Positions 46,346-57,559 of a DNA stretch of 64,000 nt are shown here, piece by piece. The stretch is from Amaranthus tricolor (lineage: Eukaryota > Streptophyta > Magnoliopsida > Caryophyllales > Amaranthaceae). The DNA lies in assembly GCF_026212465.1 (NCBI RefSeq), contig NC_080056.1:19687227-19751226 (forward strand). Reading direction: 5' to 3'. A model generated the notes under the pieces. It worked only from the letters and a program-made list of their open reading frames with translations. It was not told the DNA's origin and searched no databases. A program made the translations under genes and the position numbers. Numbering within the stretch: the first letter of the stretch is position 1; every line of letters begins with the position of its first letter.

Positions 46346-49300
46346 TAGGCATGGCCACGGTCCGGGTTGGTCTGGTTCCGTTCCGGTTCCATTTGAAACC
46401 TGTCGCGAACGGTTCCGGTTCCGGGCGGTTCCAAACGGTTCCTTGGCGGTTCCGGCGGTTCCAACTCACGGGACGGGCGGGTCGGACCATCGGTTCCATT
46501 TTTATTTTTTCTTTGAATATTTGTATAATAAAAAAATACTATAATATCGCGGACGTACCTTTGATGATTACTTGATTATTAGCGAAATTCATTGCATGTC
46601 AAGTTGTCATCGTTCTTGAAATATTTACTAAAATGAATGGAAAAAAATAAATTAATAAGAAACGAATCAATGATAATGTCGATAAAGATGATTAATAAAA
46701 AAAGAGGGAGAAAATGGACTTGAACCTAGTACCCAAATGAATACTAAGCTGCCTACGTATCCCGAAGGAATCAAAGCCCACGTAGTTCTTTGTCATACCT
46801 TTTATTTATAGTTGTTGAATGTTGATTTATCGTTGTCGCTTGTCGGATTGATCCTATTCGTCTTCGTCATCATCATGTGGTTCGTTAGATGCTTCCGCTG
46901 ACTCTCCTCCTGACGATGATGCAGATGTATCCATCATCATCCATGGATCATCATCGTCGTCTTGATCATCATCATTCCTTAGTCCTTGTGTTCGAATCTC
47001 CGCTTGATCCCAATCTTTCTTGCAAACACATATTTGAATACTATGTGGAGCAAGACGAGATCGCTTTTCGTCCAAAACTCTTCTACCTGCACTAAAAGCA
47101 GACTCCGACGCAATTGTTGACGCGGGAATTGCAAGGATATCCTTTGCAATTCTCGATAAAATGGGAAATTTTACAGATTTTTCTTTCCACCACTCCAAAA
47201 TATTATAGATACTTTGGTCTATTTCAAAGTGGTGTTTAAGATAACTATCTAGTTCTAAATATGAGGTCGAGGAAGAAGAAGATGATCCTACAAAACTATC
47301 ATCTTGACTCATTATGTTAGCTATTACCGAATTATAGTAAGAGGGACGTGCCGAAACGCTAGCACGCCTAGACATATCGCGTTTCGGGTTATATACACTA
47401 GCGTAAAAATCATAGAGTTCTGCTAAATATTTTTTACATGTTCCTACATAATTATGTACATCAGTAGACGGGCGATCTAACGATTGGTAATAAAATCCTA
47501 TTACTTTAGTAAGGACCTCAGTTTTAAAACGTGGGTCCAAAATGGTTGCGATTCCATAAATATAAGGAAAATCGGTAAAATATGTCTTCCATTTTTCCAT
47601 CATATCTGCAAGAATCGGCCTCAAGTTTGGGTTAGTATCTTCATGTGTATATTTAAGGAGATGATAAAAAATAGTAATACATTCACTTATTACTAAGTGA
47701 ACGTTCGGTTCATAAACATAAGAAAAAATCTTAGTCGCGTGGTCATACGCTTCTAATATGTTATGTACACCTATAGCTAATTCCCAAGTGTCATCAGCTA
47801 TCACTATATAGTTGTGTTATAACTGGACGATAAGCAATCGCCTTTCTTAATAAATCGTTGGTTGAGCCCCAACGTGTAGGAGTATCTAATGACCAATACA
47901 CTTTTTTAAGTTGGTATTGGTCACATAATTGTTTATATCGTCTTTTTATCTTTCCGATCCTAAGCCACTTCACTATATCCCTAATTGGTTCTAATAAATC
48001 ACTTAATTGTTTTATGCCTGCTTGGCAAGATAAGTTAACTATATGCGCACAACAACGTATGTGTAATAAGCTACCCCCAAGGATTAAACTAAAAGCAGGT
48101 TCGTTAAACAAAAGTTCTATACATTTAATGTTCGCGGTTGCATTATCAGTTGAACAACAAAATATTTTATCTAATAAGTTCCATTCTCTACATATCTCTA
48201 CTAATCTATATTTTATGTTTTCACCGGTATGTCTTTCTGGCATTGTCTCAAAAGCAATTATTCTTTTTTGAATAATCCAATTTCGATCTATCCAGTGTGC
48301 TGTTACACACATATAAGGTTCTAAATGTGGGGGAGCAGACCAAATGTTAGTTGTTATGCTAACCCTATCATTAAACGATTTAAACATTTCAACTAATTCA
48401 TAGCGCATTGATTCGTATAATTTAATTGTGCGTCTTTTAAGAGTGCTACTAGGGATTGCTCTATATTGTGGTTGCAAAGTTTTTCTAGTGAGACGCTCGT
48501 ATGCCCTACTTTCACCGTCGTTAAAAGGCAATTCATCACAAATTACATACCTAGAAAGTTCATCAATCATGTCATTACGATTATATCTAAAAGGCATACC
48601 TGTGCTGGGAATGTCCCATTGTGTCTGTCGGCTTCCACTTGTGGTCCCGCTGCCGCTTGCTGCATGAGTTTCTTTTGTGATTCCATGCTTCTTTGCCAAA
48701 TGTTTGTTAAAAGATCCCGTACCACCACCTAACACGTATTCACAAAACACAATAAATAAATGTTTATAAAATATGAATATATAATGTATGAATGTATTAT
48801 GTATGTATAAAAAACTTAAAAAGTATTTACCTCTGGCGAGACTGTATGAAACTAAGGGCTTTACTCCTTGACTTTCACAAATTTGACAAGTGCATAAGAA
48901 AATATCTGGATTCTCGGTTGGTTCTTTTGTGAAATACGACCACACATGTGAAACAGCTCTACCACTAGGAGGTGGCATTGCCGGAAAAGGTTGTCTTACT
49001 GGTTCATCTTCATCTAAATAAATAATTTAAAATTATAAAACTATAATTAAATAAATAAATAATTTAAAGTTTAATTAATTTGAAGAATAAAATTATAAAA
49101 CTAACCGATAGTTTGAAAATTGACTCGTTTACCACGAGCTTGTCTTTGTTGTTGTTGTTCTCCTTGTTCTTCATGTGATCTTGTTGATGACTGTCGAGAT
49201 ATATGTATCCCAATTGGGGTCGTTGGTTCCTCTTCTTGTTCTTCTTCTTCATCAATTTGTATTTCTCTTTCCACTTCTTCTGCATAATTATGTAACTCTG

Positions 49301-50057
49301 GGTCGTACCCTTCCGGATAATTATGTTCATAATTATAATTACTAATGGAAGGTGTTGTTGACACCGACGGAGTAGAAGTGGCCTTTCTTTTGGAGGAACT
49401 GGAACCTCCTAATGATTTTGCCACTTTAGTAACTTTTTTTGTGGCTTTTTTCAAAAATGAAGACATGATTAATAATATTGAAGTGATAATAGAAATATAG
49501 AATTAAGAAATAAATAAATAATTAATTATGTAACTAACTAAGTTAAGAAATAATTAAAAGACTAATTATGTAATTAAGAGAATAATTGCGTAATTAAAGA
49601 ATTAAGTAGAGAGAGTAAGTAGAGAGAGTAGGAGAAAAGATGAGTTGTGAATGAAAATGATTGAAAGTGATGAGTATATATAGAGGAGAATGCAACGGCT
49701 AGTTAACGGTAACAAACGGTCATATTTTGGCGAACCGGTTCCATGGAACCGGTGGGCCGGTTCCGGTTCCACGGAACCGTTCAGCCGGTTCAACCGGACT
49801 GGTTCCGGTTCCGGTTCCAGAACCGGTTCCATGGAACCGTTGGACCGGTTCCGGTTCCAAACCGCGGGTTTTTTACCCGGTTCACGACGGTTTTTTCCGG
49901 CGGTTTCACGGTTCCGGCAACTTTTTTTCCGGCAGTTTCACGGTTTCGCGGTTCGGGGCGGTTCGGAACCTGTCGCAAACGGTTCCGGTTCCGGATCCGG
50001 TTCCAAACGGTTCGGGACCGGTTCGGTTCCGGGTAACCCGCCCCGTGGCCATGCCTA
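46346..50057 (-). mobile_element. hAT transposon nested in gypsy, nearly intact, TSD GGTGGTAT
   Basis: The element is 3.7 kb with ends TAGGCATGGCCACGG, inverted at both sides (the right end reads CCCCGTGGCCATGCCTA), and exact 8-bp duplications GGTGGTAT at 46338-46345 and 50058-50065. Subterminal zones (46355-46500 and 49735-50045) are packed with CGGTTCC/GGAACCG repeats. A three-exon transposase lies on the minus strand. Perfect duplications and near-identical ends point to a fairly recent insertion. Confidence 0.95.
46854..49466 (-). pseudogene. hAT transposase (BED finger, hAT dimerization domain), one frameshift
   Basis: Three exons: 49466-49106, 49013-48831 and 48728-46854, with GT-AG introns joining in phase (QTI/DEDEPVRQ and SLARG/GGTGSF). 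The N-terminus is basic then acidic; a BED zinc finger spans SHVWSYFTKE, CTCQIC and HLAKKH. The central RNase H-like core includes SITTNIWSAPPHLEPYMCVTAHW and CCSTDNATANIK. The C-terminal hAT dimerization domain has LDSYLKHHFE, ILEWWKEKSVKFPILSRIAKD and SESAFSAGRRVLDEKRSRL. A single frameshift near 47803 separates ...RPVITQLYSD from DDTWELAIG; no other stop is seen. It would bind the terminal and subterminal repeats and excise the element. The acidic DDD-rich tail is unusual. A frameshift this isolated could be a recent mutation or a sequencing error. Confidence 0.9.
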
Positions 50058-52180
50058 GGTGGTATGGAAGAGCCTTAACCTATTGCTCTCTGGGTTGACA
50101 GGAGCACCCAGTACATTTATGAGATTAATAAATGAAATCCTAAGACCTTTCCTAGGCAAGTTTAGAGTTGTATACCTAGATGACATCCTGATTTACAGTA
50201 AGCACCTTGAAGAACATCTAGATCACCTGCAGCAGTTGTTTGAGACCCTAAGGAAGTAGAGGTTGTATGGAAAATTAGAGAAATGCAGCTTCTTAATGCA
50301 AGAGGTAGGATTCCTAGGGTTCATTATAGGCAAGGAGGAAGTAAAAGTAGACCCCTCCAAAGTAAAAGCTATCAAAAGTTGGCCTATGGGTTGGCATTAT
50401 TTTATAGGAGGTTTATAAGGAATTTTAGTGTTATCATGGCTCCTATCATAGAGTGCACAAAGAAAGGCACCTTTAGTTGGACTACAGGGGCCCAACAGGC
50501 CTTTGAGCTGATCAAAGATATCATGTGTAGAGCCTCTATCCTAAAATTACCTGAGTTCACTAAGCCTTTTGAGGTAGAATGTGATGCATGTGGTACTGGC
50601 ATAGGTGTTGTATTGATCCAAGAAGGAAGACCAGTAGCCTTTTTTAGTGACAAGCTAAATAAGTCGAGGCTTAACTATTTCACATATGACAAAGATTTTT
50701 ATGCTATGATTAGAGCCTTAGAAAATTGGTCTCACTATCTGAAAATGCAACCTTTTGTCTTGTACACCAACCATAAATCATTAAAGAACATACATGGGCA
50801 TAATAAACTAAGTCCTAAGCATGCTAGGTGGGTGGAATTCTTCTAAACATTTAATTTTTTAGCTAAGTATAAAACAGGTTAAACTAATGTGATAACTGAT
50901 GCTCTGAGTAGGAGGCACAACCTGTTAGCCATCCTTGAGACCAGAATGATAGGGTTTGAGATGATAAAAGAACAATACGTAGGTGACCCTGACTTTAATG
51001 ATTTGTACACAGCCTGCCTAAAGGAACCTCAAGGAATATTCCACGTTCAGCAAGGCTTTTTTTTCAAGGGCAATAGGTTATGCATACGTAAGACTTCACT
51101 TAGACTGATGTTGGTCAGAGAGATACACGAGGGTAGTTTGAATGGACATTTCGGGATTCAAAAGACCCTAGATATGGTAAGTCAACACTTTTATTGGCCC
51201 AAGATGTTAGGGACTGTAGGAAAGTACATCCTGAAGTGTGAAGCCTGCATAAAGCCAAAATCACCTTCCACAAGGGTGAATACATACCTCTGCCTGTAGC
51301 TAATAAACCTTGGGAACATTTAAGCATAGATTTTGTCATGGCTTTACCTAGAACACAAAGGGGAAAAGATTCTATCATGGTAGTAGTTGATAGATTCTCC
51401 AAGATGGCACACTTCATTGCCTGCACTAAGGTTGATGATGCTAGGCACATAGCTAGATTATACTTTGTAGAGATTGTAAGATTGCATAGGGTACCAAAGA
51501 CCATTGTGTCTGATAGGGATAGAAAATTCCTTAGTCATTTTTGAAGAACTCTATGGAGACTACTAGGCACCATATTGTTATTCAGCACAGTCCATCATCC
51601 TCAAACTGATGGACAAACTGAGGTAACAAACAAAACTTTAGGATCCATCTTAAGGACACTAGTAAGTAAAAACCTTAGGGATTGGGATCTAAAAATGTGA
51701 CAAGCACAGTATGCTTACAATAGATTCCTATTTATGCTACTAAACACTCACCTTTTTAATGTGTATCGGGAAAAACCCCCTGCTGCCAATAACTCTCACT
51801 TGTGCTAACATGAATGACAGGAAACAAAAAGATGCAATGGAGCAAACAATAGACATGATGAAACAGGACAAAGTCATCCAGGACAACATCAACAAAGCCA
51901 ATGAGAAATACAAGCTGAAGGCAAACTGAAGAATCAGATCAGGAAGCCCCTAGAGGTTGGAGACTTGGTCTGGGTTCATTTGAGGAAGGAAAGGTTTCCA
52001 CAACTCAGGAAGAACAAACTAATGCCTAGAGCAGTTGGCCCCTTCCATATCATTGCTATATGTGGAGACGATGCATACAAAATTGACCTCCCAGATGAGT
52101 ACAACATCTCCAACACCTTTAACATAGGAGATCTTCAACTTTATCAGGAGGATCAAGAATTAAGGGCAATTCTTCTTTAA
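50058..52180 (+). pseudogene. Nested gypsy pol: RT C-terminal part, RNase H, integrase
   Basis: After the hAT, RT continues with [16 protein letters not shown] and the catalytic [12 protein letters not shown] (about 50175), then FYRRFIRNFSVIMAPI. RNase H has FEVECDACGTGIGVVLIQ and YFTYDKDFYAMIRALENWSHYL; in the following LYTNHKSL the usual Asp before His is Asn. Integrase shows the zinc region (GHFGIQKTLDM, YWPKM, CEACIK), the core [19 protein letters not shown] and [12 protein letters not shown], and the Glu region PQTDGQTEVTNKT. The C-terminal frame 51965-52180 ends FNIGDLQLYQEDQELRA. Stops and shifts occur near 50258, 50847, 51297, 51541, 51700 and 51805-51930. Confidence 0.85.
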
Positions 52181-52191
52181 GCAGGAGGAGT

Positions 52192-53103
52192 TGAACCATG
52201 TGTGCATAGTTCAAAGTTAAAGACATTCCATGACCAAGTCCAGAAAAAGACTAATCAGATGCACCAGGAGAGCCAACAGGTGAAATGAACTCAACAGCAG
52301 CAGCAAATTCTCAAAACATTAAAGAACCGCAGCAGATAAAGGAAAGAACTACAGCAGATAGGAAAACCGCAGCAAATAAAGAACCATATGCCTACCAGCC
52401 TACCTTGCAACATCGCCACAACCATAATTAGATGAACCAGGACCTGAGCAACCAAGGGAACATCACCTCTGTACATGGACTAAGCCACCAAGGCCCAAGG
52501 ACCATGTTGATAGTGCACACAGCCCACTGAGGACCTAGCACAAGGAGGCCCAGTCAGCTGATCAGAATACCTGTGCATAACTTTAGTTTCTGTTTTTGTT
52601 TAAAGCATGTGATGTATGGCACGTGATGTAATATTGAAGGTAGTTAGAAATTAGTCGTTATGAGCCTAGAAACCTATATATAAGATGCTCCTCATTGTAC
52701 ATAAGGGGGGAGGACAAATTTCATTTGATATTCAGATTTCTCATTTTCACAAAATATTCTAAGTGTTGAAATCCTTTCTTTTCTATCTCCTTGTGTGTTC
52801 GTTTGATTGTTCATCGACATTGCAAGAAAGTGTGGAACACTTTCTGGTTTTCTAGATTGTGGAACAATCTAGGGTGTAGCACTTCATATTCCTTGAGTGA
52901 AACTCGGAGGGAAGAGCGTGGAATCATCCCAAGTGGTGAGTGAAACCATTAAGGGAAAACTGAGGGCTGGCTGAGACCCAAGAATTGGTTTCTTAGGTTG
53001 ATTGGTGATCACATTGTGTGATTGTGAGTCATTCAACATTACTACCATTGAGAAGGCTTATTGTGTGCAAGACTGGGAGTATAAGGGACCCCATCTTGGT
53101 GCA
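52192..53103 (+). repeat. Nested gypsy 3' LTR
   Basis: It matches 41400-42294 throughout, with an added CAGCAGATAAAGGAAAGAA-type segment near 52330. It ends TTGGTGCA, followed by ATTAC. Confidence 0.9.
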
Positions 53104-53599
53104 ATTACTCACCCCTAGAGATTCAAAGGAAATACAATATTAGGGTAAAAGTCAAATTCAAAGTCGGATTTCCTTCAGGGTCGAAATCGGGTCGAAGTGT
53201 CGGATTTTTAATAAGTTCCAACTTCAGTCCGTCTCTAACTCAGACTCGGATCGTAAAGTCAGAGTCGGAGTCGGATAACTTTTTCCTCAAACTCAAATCG
53301 GATTATTTTCCTTGAATCGAGTCGGACTAGGGTCGGATTCGGACTGAATTGCCATCCCTGTAAGAATGTGTGGAGCTAATTTCATTGTGAACTGTGCCAA
53401 ACACAAATGTTGAATTGTGTAACTAATACAAATTATGAGAAGATAAACTCCTTAGTTTAATGTTGTCTCATTAAAAAAACGGTGTGTCACAAACTATTTG
53501 TTAAATTACAATAGACTTGTCCAAAATCCTTACCAAAAAATCAAACTTCAAAACTATATATAGATTGTTATGCATATGAACATTTAAAGTTTCTTTCTA

Positions 53600-53905
53600 C
53601 TGGTGTTTGGTATGAACTTTTACTATCAAGTAAAGGGATTCAATTACCATTACTCCATATTTTTTGTTTGGTATAATATTAGGTTAATCCAAACTTCTTG
53701 AGGATAATTGATACCCTTATTTTGTTACCACCCATTTATATTAAGTAACAAATTATGTTGCTATTGTTGCTGGTGTTTCTATGATCAAGTTAATATTTTC
53801 TTGTTATACCAAACACCATTTAACTACAACCTTTATCCTTACTCTTACTCATTTTTATCATTTACCTTGCATTACATTTTGTGTTCCCAAAATACCAAAC
53901 ACCCC
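53600..53905. mobile_element. Small Tourist-like MITE
   Basis: The ends TGGTGTTTGGTA and (inverted) GGGGTGTTTGGTA resemble the element at 32819-33542. The right flank is TAA and the left TAC, so the 3-bp duplication is not exact. No coding sequence. Confidence 0.5.
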
Positions 53906-55820
53906 TAAATCTAAATCAACTGTTATAACTTTTTAAAGGTGCCTCATAATTCGTTAGAATAAGCTTTTACAACAATTATGATAAATTTAAATTAACAAAG
54001 AGACTATAAGATTAATATTTTTTGAGAAAATTATGTTTGAACTATGTAAACTATTTTCTTTTCTCATTTATTTAAAATTTTAGAGCTACATTTTAATTAG
54101 AAGTTGTTATCAATCTTTATGAAAAAACATACAATTCACTGAGATCTTGATATATTTCTCATAATTTTTATTTTATAAAAAACACGTTCCCAATTACACT
54201 TAAATGATTTTGCATAATTATCGATGCACTATTTAAATCCTAAATATTTCTAATTATACTTGGTAAAAAGTTATAGAAAGTTATTAATAAGATTTACATT
54301 GATCTTAATTAAATCAAATCAATCCATTTTATTAATTGGGTCAGAAATTTCAACCTAAATTCTTTCATTTTGAGTTAGATTCAAATCGGGCTAGCAAGTG
54401 GAGTGACTTTTTTCCATGTTTTATAATTTCTCTTCCAACATTTTTGCTTTGTTTTCTATTTTATTTTTTAAAAGGCTTTTATATATAAAATAAATATAAC
54501 TTTGTAAATTTGATATCATGAACTTTGTAAATTTGATATCATGAACACTTTAATTCATATTTTGAGTCTCATAACTAAATAATAGGAGTGTAAAAAGGTT
54601 AGAAAAAATTATCTTGAATAATCTCATCTTCCACTTATTTGAAGTGAATAATTTTATTTTTGGCCAAATTATTCCTTCATTATGGCTTACGTCTTTCGGC
54701 TTTTTATTCCCTTCAATATAGCTGGTTTATGTTCATCTTTAATGATGGAATTTGAAAAGACTATCAAAAGAATAGAAGCAATCCATGAGCAACCAAGAAT
54801 TTTTGAATCTCAAACATCACAAGGGACGTATTATTATCTTTCAATGGTTGGAATTTGGGGTATTTAATCTATGTTTTTATTAGTATGGTTGTTTAGTTTT
54901 CTTTCGATAAAGAAGGATGTAATTTCTGTAGTATAATTCGAAAGGGGTTTCATAGAATTCTGATTATGTTTTGATGTAATCACTTGATTGTTTGTAGTCA
55001 AGTGAATGGTCTTTTTCTAGAATTTTCTTATATTTTTGTAAGCATATATAAAGGCCTTATTTTTGTGAATAAAACAATCAATCTGAATTCCAATCAAAAG
55101 ATTTGTCTTATGCATTTGTTCTTATACTTGTGTTAAGTATTTTGAATGATTTTCCAATAGTAAGGTTTATTTCTCATCATTGAAGAAATTAGTAAGTTTG
55201 TTGAGAGTTTCAAACATACTAATTTGTATGATTAATTCGAGTAAGTATTCCTCAAATTAAGAGTACAGCCTAGCAAGATTAAGTGAGTGTTCCTTGCTTG
55301 CATATCCTTTAATATTAATAATCTAGTGAGTGTTCCTAGTTTATAAACAGTCTTTTCCATTCGACATATTATACTCACATAAATCCCTTAAAATCATTCC
55401 ATTTTTATACCTAGACCTTATAAGCAAAACACATTTCTTTTCTTAACTTTGTTATATTTGAAAAAGCTCCTTTTGTTAATCTAATCCCTTTAGATTATAC
55501 ATCAATTTTCCTCTCAAAGTGATCAATTATAATCTTAAAGTAATCACTTACAATCTTAAAATGAACAATTACAACCTTATAGTTGAGCTTAAAATGATTA
55601 CATGCAATCTAAAATTGATCACTTACAATCTTAAAGTGATCAATTAGAAAAATGAGTGGATTATATGGGTCCGTTTCATGATCAAACGGTCTCATATAAG
55701 ACTTATTGAGGCTTACATGGGTAGTATGTTTTGAACTGTAAAATTGGTTAGAAAATATTTACGAGCTCTACTCAAAACTTATACGGAAAATTTGAAGTAA
55801 ATAAGAAATTCAATACTAAA
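53906..55820. other. Intergenic, no gene recognised
   Basis: AT-rich. A 61-codon open frame at 54682-54867 (MEFEKTIKRIEAIHEQPRIF inside) matches no family I know. 54990-55090 has LTR-like promoter and poly(A) features (AAGCATATATAAAGGCC, AATAAAAC) without findable ends. 55510-55650 holds several diverged copies of a unit near 26 bp built on ATCACTTACAATCTTAAAGTG. Confidence 0.55.
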
Positions 55821-55824
55821 AAAT

Positions 55825-57320
55825 CTCAAAATAGGCAAGGTGTAAACATATTTCCCAAAATAAGCACATTTTTCTCAAACCTGGGTTTGGTATTGTTCAC
55901 ACTTAATAACAGCGAACAAACACTGATGGTCACAAAAAGTCAAAGACTTTGTTCTCTGTTATTAACAGCGAACAAAGTTTTTACCTGGTCATACAGGGTC
56001 AAAGCTTTGTTCGCTGTTAACAGCAAACAAAGCTTTGACCCCGTTTGACCAGGTAAAACTTTTGTTTGCTGTTAGTAACAGCGAATAGATAATTGAACCA
56101 AGTATGCAAGGCACGCATGGCTCAAGTGCAGACTCCAATACAAAAGATGCAACAGTAGAAGATAACATCAAGCAAGATGATGAAATACAGCAAATACTCA
56201 AAGAAACAACAGAAAACAACCAGGCTGCCAGACTCTGAATTCTGCTGACCAGCAGATCTTGTAGGCATCACCCAGAGCAAACCTAAGCATCTTGAGAAAC
56301 AAAGAGGGTAGAAATGGAATCTCTATACATGGACCTTGATGTCATGGTCCAAGGTACCTCTTAACCATCACAGGAAGCCCCCAAGAAATGGAGCTGAAAG
56401 TCGGGTGGTCAGCTAGTTGTCTGCCAATGTATTCTTTTTTGTAATTGTCTGTTTTTTAGTTCTTAAAACGGGCACATGTTTGTCAAGGTGATGTTTTTAG
56501 CCTTTATTATTAGTTGGCTATGTTCTTAGTAACCTTAACTATTTTTAGGATGTCTCTTAGGCTTATAAATAGGAGATCTTAGCCCTTGTAAACACAGATT
56601 TCAAATTTTTCAGAAATACACAACATTTTTGTTTTTGTTCAACATTGTCTGTTTTGGCAATTGAGTCTTAGTCATACATTCACCCCTTTGAATTGTTAGT
56701 CATAAACTTCAAATTTTATCTTACATTTTACAAGGTAGTCAATCCTTGGGTTGCAATCTCAAATACACGAAAATGGTGAGTGAAGCCATTGGAAGGTATT
56801 CTGTCAGCCTGAAAATCAAGAATTGATTTCTTGAGGCTGATTTTGTGCTGAGTTTTGCATTCTGTTAGTTTCATTCCTAATCAAATCCTTGGTCATCACT
56901 TTTGAGCAAATTATGGTGTGCAAGGACCCCCTTAATTTGGTGCAATAATAGACATTTTTTTTTCACTTTTCCTTGTAGTTTTTGCTCAAACTAGTTGTTA
57001 TAGTTTTAAAATATAATCGTTAAGATATACTCTACAAATACATTAACCTTGTTCTATTGTATCCAAAGTCCATCATATTGCTTTTGATGTTAAGTTGAGT
57101 TATGTTGTTATAACTTATGTTTATTTTTATGTTCATTTCTAATCTTTATATTAAGTTGAGGTATGTTGTTAGTAACAGCAAACAAACTCTTTGACTTTTA
57201 TTGACCTTTCGTCTTTGTTCGTTGTTACTAACAGCGAACAATATCAAGGCACAAATTTGGAAAATTGTGCTTAGTTTGAAAAATATTTACATACATTGCC
57301 TATTATGCGACTTTTTTTAT
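55825..57320. mobile_element. TIR element with GTTCGCTGTTA palindromes, interrupted by a solo LTR
   Basis: Both sides share inverted sequence: AATAGGCAAGGTGTAAACATATTTCCC...AAGCAC on the left and, inverted, AATAGGCAATGTATGTAAATATTTTTC...AAGCAC on the right; similarity continues outward through AAAATTTGAAG/AAGAAATAAG. Just inside, palindromes of the type TTTGTTCGCTGTTA-N-TAACAGCGAACAAA are repeated four or more times (55905-56085 and 57165-57245), alternating with GTCAAAGACTTTG-like inverted motifs. No coding part. The exact ends and target duplication were not found, so class (MULE-like or other) is open. Confidence 0.55.
56094..56944 (+). mobile_element. Solo LTR of the nested-gypsy family, TSD ATAAT
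   Basis: The 851-bp segment TGAACCAAGTATGC...TTTGGTGCA is flanked by ATAAT at 56089-56093 and 56945-56949. Its start, its GTGAGTGAAGCCATT block and its GGACCCCCTTAATTTGGTGCA end parallel the LTRs at 41400 and 52192, so it belongs to a related gypsy family, diverged. TATAAATAGGAG near 56561 is its likely TATA box. Confidence 0.85.
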
Positions 57321-57559
57321 ATTTTTTGCTTATTTCTTTCAAATTTTCACTTATAAGCTTTCTAGTCTTCACGTTGTATTTGGTTATCGATGTTAAAATA
57401 ATAATTAAAATATAATATTATTTAACAAGAAAGAAATACTAGAAAATGCCTATATATATAAAATGTCACTTCTAACTCTTAAAATCCAACTCCAACTGAA
57501 AAATATCCATTTCAAGATTTAGAATGTGTATTCCAATGATTAAAAGTTTGTCGAATCTT

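Larger units (their letters stand above)
41400..53103 (+). mobile_element. Ty3/gypsy retrotransposon nested in the hAT
   Basis: The LTRs are 41400-42294 (895 bp) and 52192-53103 (912 bp), running TGAACC...GGTGCA. TGGTATCAGAGC (42298-42309) after the 5' LTR is an initiator tRNA-Met primer site, and GCAGGAGGAG precedes the 3' LTR. Gag, protease, RT, RNase H and integrase follow in gypsy order on the plus strand, interrupted by a solo LTR and a hAT. Flanks ATAAG and ATTAC match only 3 of 5, so the target duplication is decayed or the ends are a base off. No chromodomain is seen at the pol C-terminus. LTRs differ by several percent. Confidence 0.9.
40946..53360. mobile_element. Non-autonomous hAT (about 0.7 kb of own sequence) split by nested insertions
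   Basis: The ends TAGGGATGGCAAT and (inverted) CAGGGATGGCAAT are flanked by TAAGAATG at 40938-40945 and 53361-53368. Own sequence is only 40946-41399 and 53104-53360, rich in TCGGA/TCGGACT motifs near both ends, with no coding part: a hAT MITE. The remainder is a Ty3/gypsy element and its passengers. It inserted about 435 bp downstream of the HIR stop codon. Confidence 0.9.

Noticed and set aside
49690..50098. Several overlapping Gly/Ser/Arg/Phe-rich frames of about 60-120 codons
   Set aside because: They translate the CGGTTCC subterminal repeats of the hAT; no independent gene evidence.
54682..54867. 61-codon frame starting MAYVFRLFIPF
   Set aside because: No recognised family, no splice context and AT-rich surroundings; could be chance.
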